From JAUASV01 sp047605685 (GTDB taxonomy: Bacteria > Actinomycetota > Actinomycetes > Actinomycetales > Microbacteriaceae), in the NCBI GenBank assembly GCA_047605685.1, contig JASGFF010000003.1:1-64000 (forward strand): a DNA stretch of 64,000 nucleotides. The letters are read 5' to 3'. Below are positions 15,340-22,178 of the stretch, in pieces. Both the position numbers and the translations under genes were made by a program. The stretch's first letter is position 1, and each line of letters opens with the position of its first letter. Under the pieces are notes generated by a model. That model worked only from the letters and a program-made list of their open reading frames with translations, searched no databases and had not been told where the DNA came from.

Positions 15340-16329
15340 GTGAACCAGTACGCGGCGCCGCAGCTGACCCACAACCCGGCGACCCCGCGGGAGCTCGCGC
15401 ACGTTGGCCCCGTGGAGCTCTACACGCCCACGCTCGAGGCCAGCCGTGACTTCTTCGTGAACCAGCTCGCGCTGCGCGAGGTCGGCCGGGACGAGACGTC
15501 CGTCTACCTGCACAGCTGGGACGACTACCAGTCCTGGACGATCCGGCTGGTCGAGCGCGACCGGGCCGGCATCGGCACGACGTTCGTGCGGGCCGCGAGC
15601 CCCGAGGCCCACGCCCGGGTCGTTGAGCGCATCGAGGCGAGCGGCCTCGGCCAGGGCGTCGACGGCGGCGTGCGCGGCCTTGGCCCGGTGTACCGCTTCA
15701 CCGACCCGGACTCGCACCCGATGGCGCTGTACTGGGATGTCGACTGGTACGTGCCCGACGAGACCGACACGCCGGCGCTCAAGAACCAGGCCGCCGCCTT
15801 CCCCGGCCGCGGCGCGAACGTGCGCCGGCTCGACCACGTCAACTACCTCACCAAGGAGGTGCCCGGCACGAGCGCCTTTCTCGCCGAGGTGCTCGGCGCC
15901 CGCTGCACCGAGCGCATCGTCACCGACGAGGGCGAGGACGCCGCGATCTGGTACCACCTGGGCAACAAGAGCTACGACCTCGTCTACACCCAGGACTGGA
16001 CCGGGGCGAACGGCCGGCTGCACCACCTGGCCTTCGCGACCGACACCCGCGAGGACATCCTGCGCGCCGCGGACGTCTGCCTCGAGGCCGGCATCCACAT
16101 CGAGACCGGCCCGCACAAGCACGCCATCCAGCAGACGTTCTTCCTCTACGTCTGGGAGCCGGGCGGCAACCGCATCGAGCTGTGCAACGCGGGCGCGCGC
16201 CTCATCCTCGCCCCCGACTGGAAGACGATCAGCTGGACGGCCGAGGAGCGCGCCAAAGGCCAGGCCTGGGGGCTCAAGACGATCGAGAGCTTCCACACCC
16301 ACGGCACGCCCGTGCTCGACGAGGCCTAG
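15340..16329 (+). CDS. Extradiol ring-cleavage dioxygenase, type I VOC fold (catechol 2,3-dioxygenase-like)
   Basis: The 329-residue protein has two vicinal-oxygen-chelate repeats. The C-terminal one carries the Fe(II) facial triad: His166 in RRLDHVNYL, His228 or His229 in GRLHHLAF, and Glu280 in GNRIEL. It would cleave an aromatic diol next to the hydroxyls in the cytoplasm. The GTG start has GAAAGGA about 10 bases upstream. In proteobacterial gallate and protocatechuate 4,5 pathways the cleavage enzyme is of the unrelated LigB type, so a VOC enzyme with GalB/C/D-like partners is unusual. The true substrate is unknown. Confidence 0.85.
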   Translation: MNQYAAPQLTHNPATPRELAHVGPVELYTPTLEASRDFFVNQLALREVGRDETSVYLHSWDDYQSWTIRLVERDRAGIGTTFVRAASPEAHARVVERIEASGLGQGVDGGVRGLGPVYRFTDPDSHPMALYWDVDWYVPDETDTPALKNQAAAFPGRGANVRRLDHVNYLTKEVPGTSAFLAEVLGARCTERIVTDEGEDAAIWYHLGNKSYDLVYTQDWTGANGRLHHLAFATDTREDILRAADVCLEAGIHIETGPHKHAIQQTFFLYVWEPGGNRIELCNAGARLILAPDWKTISWTAEERAKGQAWGLKTIESFHTHGTPVLDEA

Positions 16330-16384
16330 CCCAACCGGCGGCGCCCGAGCAGCCCGCCCGCTGAGCGCTCGGCGCGGGCCCCGG

Positions 16385-16705
16385 TCAGCGCGGATCCCAG
16401 CGCGCCCGCCGCAGCTCGATGCGGAACGTCGCACCGCCCGGCGACCAGAGCAGCGGGGTGCCCTCGGCGCGGTAGTGCTCGAGGGCGGCGGCCTCGTGGC
16501 CGAACGGCGGATGCCCGCTCGCGCGCACCACCCGCCACCAGGGATGCCCGGCGCCGGCATAGGCCATCACCTGGCCGACGCCGCGCGCGGCGCGCGAGCC
16601 GATGGCCGCGGCGACATCCGAGTACGCCATCGCGCGGCCGGCGGGGATAGCGTCGACGACGTCGAGCACCCGCGAGGCGAAGTCCTCCCCGGGCGCGGGG
16701 CTCAC
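16385..16705 (-). CDS. Alkyltransferase-like (ATL) DNA-binding protein, MGMT fold without catalytic Cys
   Basis: This 106-residue protein has the winged-helix DNA-binding part of O6-alkylguanine transferases, with IPAGRAMAYSDVAAAIG. Where active enzymes have PCHR it reads HPWWRVVRASG: Trp replaces the alkyl-accepting Cys. ATL proteins bind and flip O6-alkylguanine and hand it to nucleotide excision repair instead of repairing it themselves. The GTG start overlaps the upstream GNAT stop (GTGA), so the two are co-translated. Confidence 0.85.
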   Translation of the reverse strand: MSPAPGEDFASRVLDVVDAIPAGRAMAYSDVAAAIGSRAARGVGQVMAYAGAGHPWWRVVRASGHPPFGHEAAALEHYRAEGTPLLWSPGGATFRIELRRARWDPR

Positions 16706-17154
16706 AGCGCGAGCGCGCCGATGCTCTCGCCGAACTGGGTTTCGCCGACCACCGTGAAGCCGAGCCGCAGGAAGAACGCCTCCGGGCCCTCCTCGCCGGG
16801 CTCCCAGAGCACGGTGAGCCGTTCGAAGCCCCGCCGGCGGGCCTCATCGGCGACGGCCATCACAGCGAAGCGGCCCACGCCCGCGCCCTGCGCGTCGGCG
16901 GCCACGTTGATGCGCCAGATGCAGCAGCGGAACTCCTCCTGGGCGGCGTCCGGGTCGAAGTTCGCCCGGATGAAGCCGACGACCCGGTCACCGTCGACGA
17001 CGACGCGCGGCCAGCTCGTCGTGGGGTTCACCGCCGCGTCGGCGATCGCGTAGGAGGTGGGCACGACGAACTGCTCCTGGCCCGGCCGGAGGGTGAGGCT
17101 GTTCGCGGCGACGATGTTCGCGGCGTTGAGATCGTCCAGGTGCGGCTCCGACAT
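16702..17154 (-). CDS. GNAT family N-acetyltransferase
   Basis: The 150-residue protein has the GNAT fold with the acetyl-CoA motif VAADAQGAGVGRFAVMAV (R/Q-x-x-G-x-G/A pattern) and a late FFLRLGFTVV strand-helix. The substrate cannot be told. The ATG at 17152-17154 is preferred over an earlier in-frame start because TACCCT lies exactly six bases upstream on the minus strand, a leaderless arrangement. It is divergent from icd and overlaps the ATL gene. Confidence 0.8.
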   Translation of the reverse strand: MSEPHLDDLNAANIVAANSLTLRPGQEQFVVPTSYAIADAAVNPTTSWPRVVVDGDRVVGFIRANFDPDAAQEEFRCCIWRINVAADAQGAGVGRFAVMAVADEARRRGFERLTVLWEPGEEGPEAFFLRLGFTVVGETQFGESIGALAL

Positions 17155-17160
17155 GCTCTC

Positions 17161-17166
17161 AGGGTA
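17161..17166 (-). promoter_or_regulatory. -10 box TACCCT, six bases before the GNAT ATG
   Basis: Read on the minus strand, TACCCT-N6-ATG; no ribosome binding site is present. This fits leaderless transcription. Confidence 0.45.
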
Positions 17167-17189
17167 GCCGCGCATCCCATGATCGAGCC

Positions 17190-17211
17190 GATATCTCGAT
17201 GTCGAGATATC
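17190..17211. promoter_or_regulatory. Perfect 22-bp palindrome in the icd promoter
   Basis: GATATCTCGA, a TG spacer, then TCGAGATATC: ten-base arms without mismatch. It ends 12 bases before the TAGGCT -10 box (17224-17229) of icd, so it covers the -35 region and also faces the divergent GNAT gene. It is a strong operator candidate for a dimeric regulator that I cannot name. Confidence 0.75.
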
Positions 17212-17223
17212 TCGCCGGAGCGA

Positions 17224-17229
17224 TAGGCT
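17224..17229 (+). promoter_or_regulatory. -10 box TAGGCT of icd
   Basis: TAGGCT lies 40 bases before the icd ATG. A GAGAGGA ribosome binding site follows in the leader. The -35 position is within the 22-bp palindrome. Confidence 0.55.
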
Positions 17230-17269
17230 GGCTCCGGCTGTCCGGCGCGGACCTGATGAGAGGAACTAC

Positions 17270-18484
17270 ATGGCCAAGATCGCTGTCGAGGGAACGGTCG
17301 TCGAGCTCGACGGCGACGAGATGACCCGGATCATCTGGCAGAAGATCAAGGACACCCTCATCCACCCCTACCTCGATCTGCCGCTGGAGTACTACGACCT
17401 CAGCATCGAGAACCGGGACGCGACGGACGACCAGGTCACGATCGACGCGGCCACGGCGATCCAGCGGCACGGCGTCGGCGTCAAGTGCGCGACGATCACG
17501 CCCGACGAGGCGCGGGTGGCGGAGTTCGGCCTGAAGAAGATGTGGAAGAGCCCGAACGGCACCATCCGCAACATCCTCGGCGGCGTGATCTTCCGCGAGC
17601 CGATCATCATCTCGAACATCCCGCGGCTCGTGCCCGGCTGGAACAAGCCGATCATCGTCGGCCGCCATGCCTTCGGCGACCAGTACCGCGCCACCGACTT
17701 CGTCTTCGCCGGCGCCGGCACGCTCACGCTGAGCTTCCAGCCGGCGGACGGCGGCGAGCCGCAGAGCTTCGAGGTGTACCAGGCCCCCGACGGCGGCGTC
17801 GCGATGGCGATGTACAACCAGGATGCCTCGATCCGCGACTTCGCGCGCGCCTCGTTCAACTACGGCCTCGCCCGCAACTACCCGGTCTACCTCTCCACGA
17901 AGAACACGATCCTCAAGGCCTACGACGGCCGGTTCAAGGACCTGTTCCAGGAGGTGTTCGACGCCGAGTTCGCCGCGCAGTTCCAGGCCGCCGGGCTCAC
18001 CTACGAGCACCGGCTCATCGACGACATGGTCGCGAGCTCGCTCAAGTGGGAGGGCGGCTACATCTGGGCCTGTAAGAACTACGACGGCGACGTGCAGTCC
18101 GACACCGTCGCCCAGGGCTTCGGCTCGCTCGGCCTGATGACCTCGGTGCTCACCACCCCCGACGGCAAGATCGTCGAGGCCGAGGCCGCGCACGGCACCG
18201 TCACCCGGCACTACCGTCAGCACCAGGCCGGCAAGCCCACCTCGACCAACCCGATCGCCTCGATCTACGCCTGGACGCGCGGCCTCATCCACCGCGGCAA
18301 GCTCGACGGCAACGAGGCGCTCATCGCCTTCGCCGAGACCCTCGAGGACGTCGTCGTCACCACCGTCGAGTCCGGCGCCATGACGAAGGACCTCGCGCTG
18401 CTCGTCGGTCCGGACCAGCCCTGGCAGACCACCGAGGAGTTCCTCGACACCCTCGAGAAGAACCTGGCGGCTCGGCTCGGCTGA
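17270..18484 (+). CDS. icd: NADP-dependent isocitrate dehydrogenase
   Basis: The 404-residue enzyme of the TCA cycle oxidatively decarboxylates isocitrate to 2-oxoglutarate. Family marks are LDGDEMTRIIW near the N-terminus, SPNGTIRNILGGVIFREPI in the substrate site, GRHAFGDQYRATD, and AHGTVTRHYRQHQAGKPTST for the coenzyme. This pattern and the length fit the homodimeric type II enzymes, which are close to eukaryotic IDH. The ATG has a good ribosome binding site. It is followed by a strong hairpin shared with convergent hsp20. Confidence 0.97.
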   Translation: MAKIAVEGTVVELDGDEMTRIIWQKIKDTLIHPYLDLPLEYYDLSIENRDATDDQVTIDAATAIQRHGVGVKCATITPDEARVAEFGLKKMWKSPNGTIRNILGGVIFREPIIISNIPRLVPGWNKPIIVGRHAFGDQYRATDFVFAGAGTLTLSFQPADGGEPQSFEVYQAPDGGVAMAMYNQDASIRDFARASFNYGLARNYPVYLSTKNTILKAYDGRFKDLFQEVFDAEFAAQFQAAGLTYEHRLIDDMVASSLKWEGGYIWACKNYDGDVQSDTVAQGFGSLGLMTSVLTTPDGKIVEAEAAHGTVTRHYRQHQAGKPTSTNPIASIYAWTRGLIHRGKLDGNEALIAFAETLEDVVVTTVESGAMTKDLALLVGPDQPWQTTEEFLDTLEKNLAARLG

Positions 18485-18488
18485 GCGC

Positions 18489-18532
18489 ACGGCGGAGGGG
18501 GCCGGTCCGGGTGGTCCGGCCCCCTCCGCCGT
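18489..18532. terminator. Bidirectional hairpin between icd and hsp20
   Basis: Two perfect 17-bp arms (18489-18505 and 18516-18532) are separated by a 10-base loop. There is no T-run, as is common in high-GC actinobacteria. The position between convergent genes fits a terminator for both. Confidence 0.75.
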
Positions 18533-18574
18533 CCTTGCTGTCGTCGGCCTGCAGGCCGTGCCGGCCTGCGCTGC

Positions 18575-19021
18575 TCAGGCCGAGGCCGTGCCGGCCTCGA
18601 TGGTCGCGCTCGCCTCGGCCGGCGTCCCGGCGGCGACGGAGACCTTGCGCGGCTTCGCGCGCTCGCTCACCGGGATGACGATGGAGAGCACGCCGTTGTC
18701 GTAGCGCGCGCTGATGCGGGAGCCGTCCACGCCGTCGCCGAGGGTGAACTGGCGGTGGTACGAGCCGCTCGGGCGCTCCTTCGTGATCCACTTCGCGCCG
18801 TCGCCGGCACCCGTGGTGCGCTCGGCGCGCACCGTGAGCAGCTGGCCGTCGACGTCGATGTCGATCGAGCCGGGGTCGACGCCGGGCATGTCGGCGCTGA
18901 GCAGGTAGGTGTCGCCGTCGCGGTACAGGTCAATCGGCATCAGACGCGGTCCCTGGCGCGAGTCCAGGAGGTTGCCGGCGAGCCGGTCGAAGTCGCGGAA
19001 CGGGTCGAAGAGAACAGCCAT
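18575..19021 (-). CDS. Hsp20/alpha-crystallin family small heat-shock protein
   Basis: The 148-residue chaperone has an alpha-crystallin domain (about 35-125) with LLSADMPGVDPGSIDIDV and the end signature DNGVLSIVIPV. It holds unfolding proteins in a soluble state. The ATG at 19019-19021 has AAGGAG upstream; a start ten codons earlier lacks this. Two heat-shock operators stand directly before the gene, one CIRCE and one HAIR-like, so double repression by HrcA and HspR is expected. Confidence 0.93.
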   Translation of the reverse strand: MAVLFDPFRDFDRLAGNLLDSRQGPRLMPIDLYRDGDTYLLSADMPGVDPGSIDIDVDGQLLTVRAERTTGAGDGAKWITKERPSGSYHRQFTLGDGVDGSRISARYDNGVLSIVIPVSERAKPRKVSVAAGTPAEASATIEAGTASA

Positions 19022-19053
19022 GATGTGCTCCTTACTCTCTGATCGGGCCATGG

Positions 19054-19074
19054 GTTGAGTCGCATCGACTCAAC
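19054..19074 (-). promoter_or_regulatory. HAIR-like inverted repeat (HspR-type operator)
   Basis: GTTGAGT-N7-ACTCAAC. The HAIR consensus for HspR is CTTGAGT-N7-ACTCAAG, so only the two outermost bases differ, and they differ symmetrically. Lies between CIRCE and the hsp20 start. Confidence 0.75.
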
Positions 19075-19082
19075 GTTGATGC

Positions 19083-19107
19083 TAGCACTCTCAACGCAAG
19101 AGTGCTA
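19083..19107 (-). promoter_or_regulatory. CIRCE element (HrcA operator)
   Basis: TAGCACTC-N9-GAGTGCTA, a match to the core of the CIRCE consensus including the 9-bp spacer. It lies upstream of hsp20, so HrcA should repress this gene. Confidence 0.9.
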
Positions 19108-19121
19108 AGGGTTGTTCCCGC

Positions 19122-20636
19122 TCAGTAGCCGGTGAAGGCGTCGGTCGTCACCCGGCGCACGCCGGCGCGGCGCAGCTGCCGGCGCAGCTCGGCCACGAAG
19201 CCCGGCGGCCCGGCCACGAAGGCGCGATACTGCCCGGCATCCGGCACCGCGGCGAGGATGCGCTCCGCCGAGAGCCGGCCCGGGCCCGCGTAGCTCCAGC
19301 CCGCCGGCATCCGCTCCGGCTCCGTCGGCGCGAACAGCACCACGCGCGCCCCGCTCGCCTCGAGCACCTCGCGGTACGGTGGCCCGGCGGCACTCGTGGC
19401 GTAGACGACGGTCGTGAGCGGATGCCGGCCGGTGCCCAGCTGCGCGGCGCCCAGTTGCGCGGTGCCCAGTTGCGCGGCGAAGGGCGTGATGCCGATGCCG
19501 CCGGCCACGAGCAGCAGCCTGCCGCGCTCGGGCAGCGTGAAGTCGCCGGCGACGCCCGTCGCGCTCAGTCGGCTGCCCGGGGTGAGCGCGAACAGCGCCC
19601 GCTTGAAGCTCGAGAGCGGCTCGCGGTGGCTCATGGCGATCGTGATCGTGCCGTCGGCCGCTGCCGAGGAGATCGAGAACAGCCGGCGGCGGCCGCGCAG
19701 GTCGGCACCGCGGTGCGGCAGGTCGAGCTCCAGGTACTGCCCGGGGCGGAAGCGCAGCGGTCGTAGCGGTCGCAGCGCGATCTCCCGGGTGCCGGGGGCG
19801 AGCTCGCGCTGGTCGAGCAGCTCCAGCCGGATGCCGCGCCGCTGTCCGAACGCGAAGCCGATCACGTTGCCCGCCAGGATCGCCAGCTGCGGGCTCCCGT
19901 CCACCGGGCCGAGGTGGAACGGCACGGCGAACAGCACGGCGACGACCGCGCCGACGAGGGCGCGCTGCCAGCGCAGTGGCGGCAGCGTGAGCGGCTCGCT
20001 GAGCATGAAGCCCGCCAGGAACACCGTCGGCAGCGACAGGAAGATCGTCGCCGCGGCATCCGCCGGCGTCGTCGTCGGCAGGTAGCGCGCGAGCTCGATC
20101 GCGGTCGCGACCGCGACGAAGAGCACTGCGAGCGGCAGTCGCCGCACCCGCAACAGCACCACCAGGGCGCCGACGAGCACGATCGGGAACAGCGGCGGGG
20201 TCGCCACCCACCAGCCGCTGTAGCTGAGCCCGGTCGCGGTGACGGCGACGGCGCCCGCCGCCGCCGGGTTGAGCAGGTGCCGGCCCCGCCAGGCGATGAG
20301 GAACTTGGAGGCGCCGGCCACGCCGCCCGCGAGCGCGAGCACGCCGAGCTCGGCGACGCCCTCGAAGCGCGGCGGCGGCAGCAGGAAGAACAGCAGCAGC
20401 GCCGTGACGAGCGCCGAGTCGAGCTGCGGCCGCACCCGGAACGGCAGCGCCGCCAGAGTGCTCGCGGCGACGGTGGCCGCCAGCAGCACGGCGAGGCTCA
20501 CCAGCAGCTGCAGCCAGCCGTAGGCGAGCTGGCCGGCCGTGGCGAGCGCGATGGCGGTGAGGGCGATGGCGCCGAGCACGATCGCGACCAGCCGGTACAT
20601 GGTCACCCTGCCGGTGACGGCGTCGAGGATCCTCAT
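19122..20636 (-). CDS. Membrane electron-transfer flavoprotein: RnfD/NqrB-like domain fused to ferredoxin-NAD(P)H reductase domain
   Basis: Residues about 1-270 form roughly nine membrane spans resembling RnfD/NqrB (LLNPAAAGAV, FMLSEPLTLPP). I do not see the SGAT motif that carries covalent FMN in true NqrB/RnfD. Residues 275-504 are an FNR domain with FAD motif RRLFSISS and NAD(P) motif LLLVAGGIGITPF. Immediately after the latter a 15-bp unit is repeated three times, giving AQLGTAQLGAAQLG. The ATG at 20634-20636 overlaps the ApbE stop. Together with the FMN lipoprotein and ApbE it would move electrons from cytoplasmic NAD(P)H to flavin outside the membrane. Confidence 0.83.
   Translation of the reverse strand: MRILDAVTGRVTMYRLVAIVLGAIALTAIALATAGQLAYGWLQLLVSLAVLLAATVAASTLAALPFRVRPQLDSALVTALLLFFLLPPPRFEGVAELGVLALAGGVAGASKFLIAWRGRHLLNPAAAGAVAVTATGLSYSGWWVATPPLFPIVLVGALVVLLRVRRLPLAVLFVAVATAIELARYLPTTTPADAAATIFLSLPTVFLAGFMLSEPLTLPPLRWQRALVGAVVAVLFAVPFHLGPVDGSPQLAILAGNVIGFAFGQRRGIRLELLDQRELAPGTREIALRPLRPLRFRPGQYLELDLPHRGADLRGRRRLFSISSAAADGTITIAMSHREPLSSFKRALFALTPGSRLSATGVAGDFTLPERGRLLLVAGGIGITPFAAQLGTAQLGAAQLGTGRHPLTTVVYATSAAGPPYREVLEASGARVVLFAPTEPERMPAGWSYAGPGRLSAERILAAVPDAGQYRAFVAGPPGFVAELRRQLRRAGVRRVTTDAFTGY
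19431..19475. repeat. 15-bp tandem repeat, three copies, inside the FNR domain
   Basis: Units 19431-19445, 19446-19460 and 19461-19475 differ at one or two bases. They encode AQLG(T/A) three times directly after the NAD(P)-binding glycine motif. Confidence 0.85.
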
Positions 20637-21550
20637 GCGAACAACTCTCCTCGCAGGGCCGGGGAGTGCTCCAGTCGGCCGTCGGCGAGCACCCGCACCC
20701 ACTGGAACGGCTGCAGCGCCTCCAGCCGCTCCGGCTCGACGAAGAACAGCGCCGTCGCGACACCGTCGGCGACGAGCGCCGTCGGCGCGATCGCCCAGCT
20801 CGCCAGCACCCGCCGGGTCGGCAGGCCCGTCGTCGCGTCGAGCACGTGGTGCAGGCCGGCGCCCCAGCGGCGGCGGTTCGTCGCCGAGGCGCAGATCGCC
20901 TCATCGCCGAGCTCGATGACGCCGATGGCGCGTCGCGCGTCGCCGGGATGCTCGAGGGCGACCCGGATGCTGCCCGCCGGCGCGCGTCGGCGGATGTCAC
21001 CGCTCGCGTCCACGACCGCCTCGGTCACCCCGTGCCCGGCGAGCACGTCGAGCACGATGTCGACGAGGTGGCCCTTGCCGGCCGCGCCGACGTCGAGCAG
21101 CACCGGGCGTGCCGTGGTGAGCCGCTCGCCGTCCCAGGCGATGGCGTCCTCCCAGCGCGGTGCCGGCACCGCCCGCCCGCGCGGCCGCAGGCTGTAGCGG
21201 CCGTCGTAGCCGAGGGCCTCGAGCGAGCGCCCGACCAGCGGGTTCAGCGCGCCGTCGCTGGCCTCGTAGAGAACCCGGTAGAGCGCCAGCAGCGGCCCCG
21301 CGTCATCCGGCAGCCGGTGCTCGCCGGGCTCGCGGGCGATCCGGGTGACGAGGGAATCCTCCCGGAACCGCGACCAGGCTCGGTCGAAGCGCTCGACGCG
21401 CGCGCGCACGGCGGCGCGCACGGCATCCGTCAGCGGCGCGGCCGTGTCGATCTGCCAGGCGGTGCCGATCGCCTCGAATCGCCAGGCGAACGGCTCGGGG
21501 GCCCCGGGCTCAGGCAGCGGCCTGGCTCTTGATGTCGTCGACGGCGGCAT
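20633..21550 (-). CDS. apbE: FAD:protein FMN transferase (ApbE)
   Basis: The 305-residue protein attaches FMN from FAD covalently to Thr/Ser of partner proteins outside the membrane. Recognisable parts are FEAIGTAWQID at the start, ALNPLVGRSLEALGYDG in the middle, and DVGAAGKGHLVDIV with VVDASGDIRRR, which bind FAD and Mg. No convincing signal peptide is visible, which is odd because the acceptor lipoprotein is exported; the start could be misplaced. It overlaps the genes on both sides. Confidence 0.88.
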   Translation of the reverse strand: MPPSTTSRARPLPEPGAPEPFAWRFEAIGTAWQIDTAAPLTDAVRAAVRARVERFDRAWSRFREDSLVTRIAREPGEHRLPDDAGPLLALYRVLYEASDGALNPLVGRSLEALGYDGRYSLRPRGRAVPAPRWEDAIAWDGERLTTARPVLLDVGAAGKGHLVDIVLDVLAGHGVTEAVVDASGDIRRRAPAGSIRVALEHPGDARRAIGVIELGDEAICASATNRRRWGAGLHHVLDATTGLPTRRVLASWAIAPTALVADGVATALFFVEPERLEALQPFQWVRVLADGRLEHSPALRGELFA

Positions 21551-22001
21551 TGAAGCCCGTGCTCGTGAGCGAGGAGCCGGCGACCTTGGACACCTCGATG
21601 TCGTCGAGGCTCTTGCCGACGACGAGATCGGCGATGCTGTCCTCGAACTGCTGCTGGTACTCCTCGGCGTCGTGCCCCGAGGGGTCGCCGGTGACGGTCA
21701 CGGCGGTGACGACGCCGTCCTCCAGGGTGAGGTCGACGGTGATCGTCTCGGTGCCGCCGGGGGACTGGTAGCTGCCGGATGCCGTGTACTCGCCGTCGGC
21801 GTAGTCGGCGCTGCCGGTGCTCTCGGTGCCGGTCGTGCTCTCGGTGCCGGTCGTGCTGTCGGTGGAGGTCGCCGTGCCGGTCGCGCTGTCGTCCCCGTCG
21901 TCCGAGCCGACGACGGCGGTGGCGCAGCCGGCGAGGCTGCCGGCGAGCGAGAGCGCGCCGAACGCGACGGCGGCGGATCGCAGGGGAGCGGGGCGGGGCA
22001 T
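21510..22001 (-). CDS. FMN-binding domain lipoprotein
   Basis: The 163-residue protein has a lipoprotein signal (LSLAGSLAGC). A Thr/Ser/Gly-rich spacer follows with TGTEST-type repeats. Then comes an FMN-binding (NqrC/RnfG-like) domain (about 75-163) starting YADGEYTASGSYQSPGG. The flavinylation site, usually GAT, reads VAGSSLTSTGF, so Ser would be the acceptor. The ATG at 21999-22001 is preferred over one nine bases earlier because of GAAGG spacing. It is the first gene of the ApbE/FNR operon and the likely extracytoplasmic flavin carrier. Confidence 0.82.
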   Translation of the reverse strand: MPRPAPLRSAAVAFGALSLAGSLAGCATAVVGSDDGDDSATGTATSTDSTTGTESTTGTESTGSADYADGEYTASGSYQSPGGTETITVDLTLEDGVVTAVTVTGDPSGHDAEEYQQQFEDSIADLVVGKSLDDIEVSKVAGSSLTSTGFNAAVDDIKSQAAA

Positions 22002-22017
22002 GATGGGCATCCTTCGG

Positions 22018-22094
22018 TCGGCACGGAATGGTCGGCACGGATCGAGCGGCACTGATCGGGCGGCACGGACCGGGCGGCACGGACCGGGCGGGGC
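22018..22094. repeat. Degenerate 14-bp tandem repeat upstream of the FMN lipoprotein gene
   Basis: Units of the type GACCGGGCGGCACG recur about five times with small changes. The array separates the FMN lipoprotein start from the divergent nhaA promoter and probably holds the lipoprotein operon's control region. Confidence 0.75.
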
Positions 22095-22165
22095 ATCCAG
22101 CTTCCCAGACAGCGCACCCCGCCGGCCACAGAAATCCTGAGAATTCGCCGAGCCGATCGCCTCGG

Positions 22166-22171
22166 TATGGT
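22166..22171 (+). promoter_or_regulatory. -10 box TATGGT, seven bases before the nhaA ATG at 22179
   Basis: TATGGT-N7-ATG without a convincing ribosome binding site; this supports a leaderless nhaA and a start at 22179, not at 22167. Confidence 0.4.
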
Positions 22172-22178
22172 CGAGGCG

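Noticed and set aside
22018..22094. 14-bp tandem array considered as a plasmid- or phage-type iteron/origin
   Set aside because: No replication gene is near, and the array is short and degenerate between two metabolic genes.
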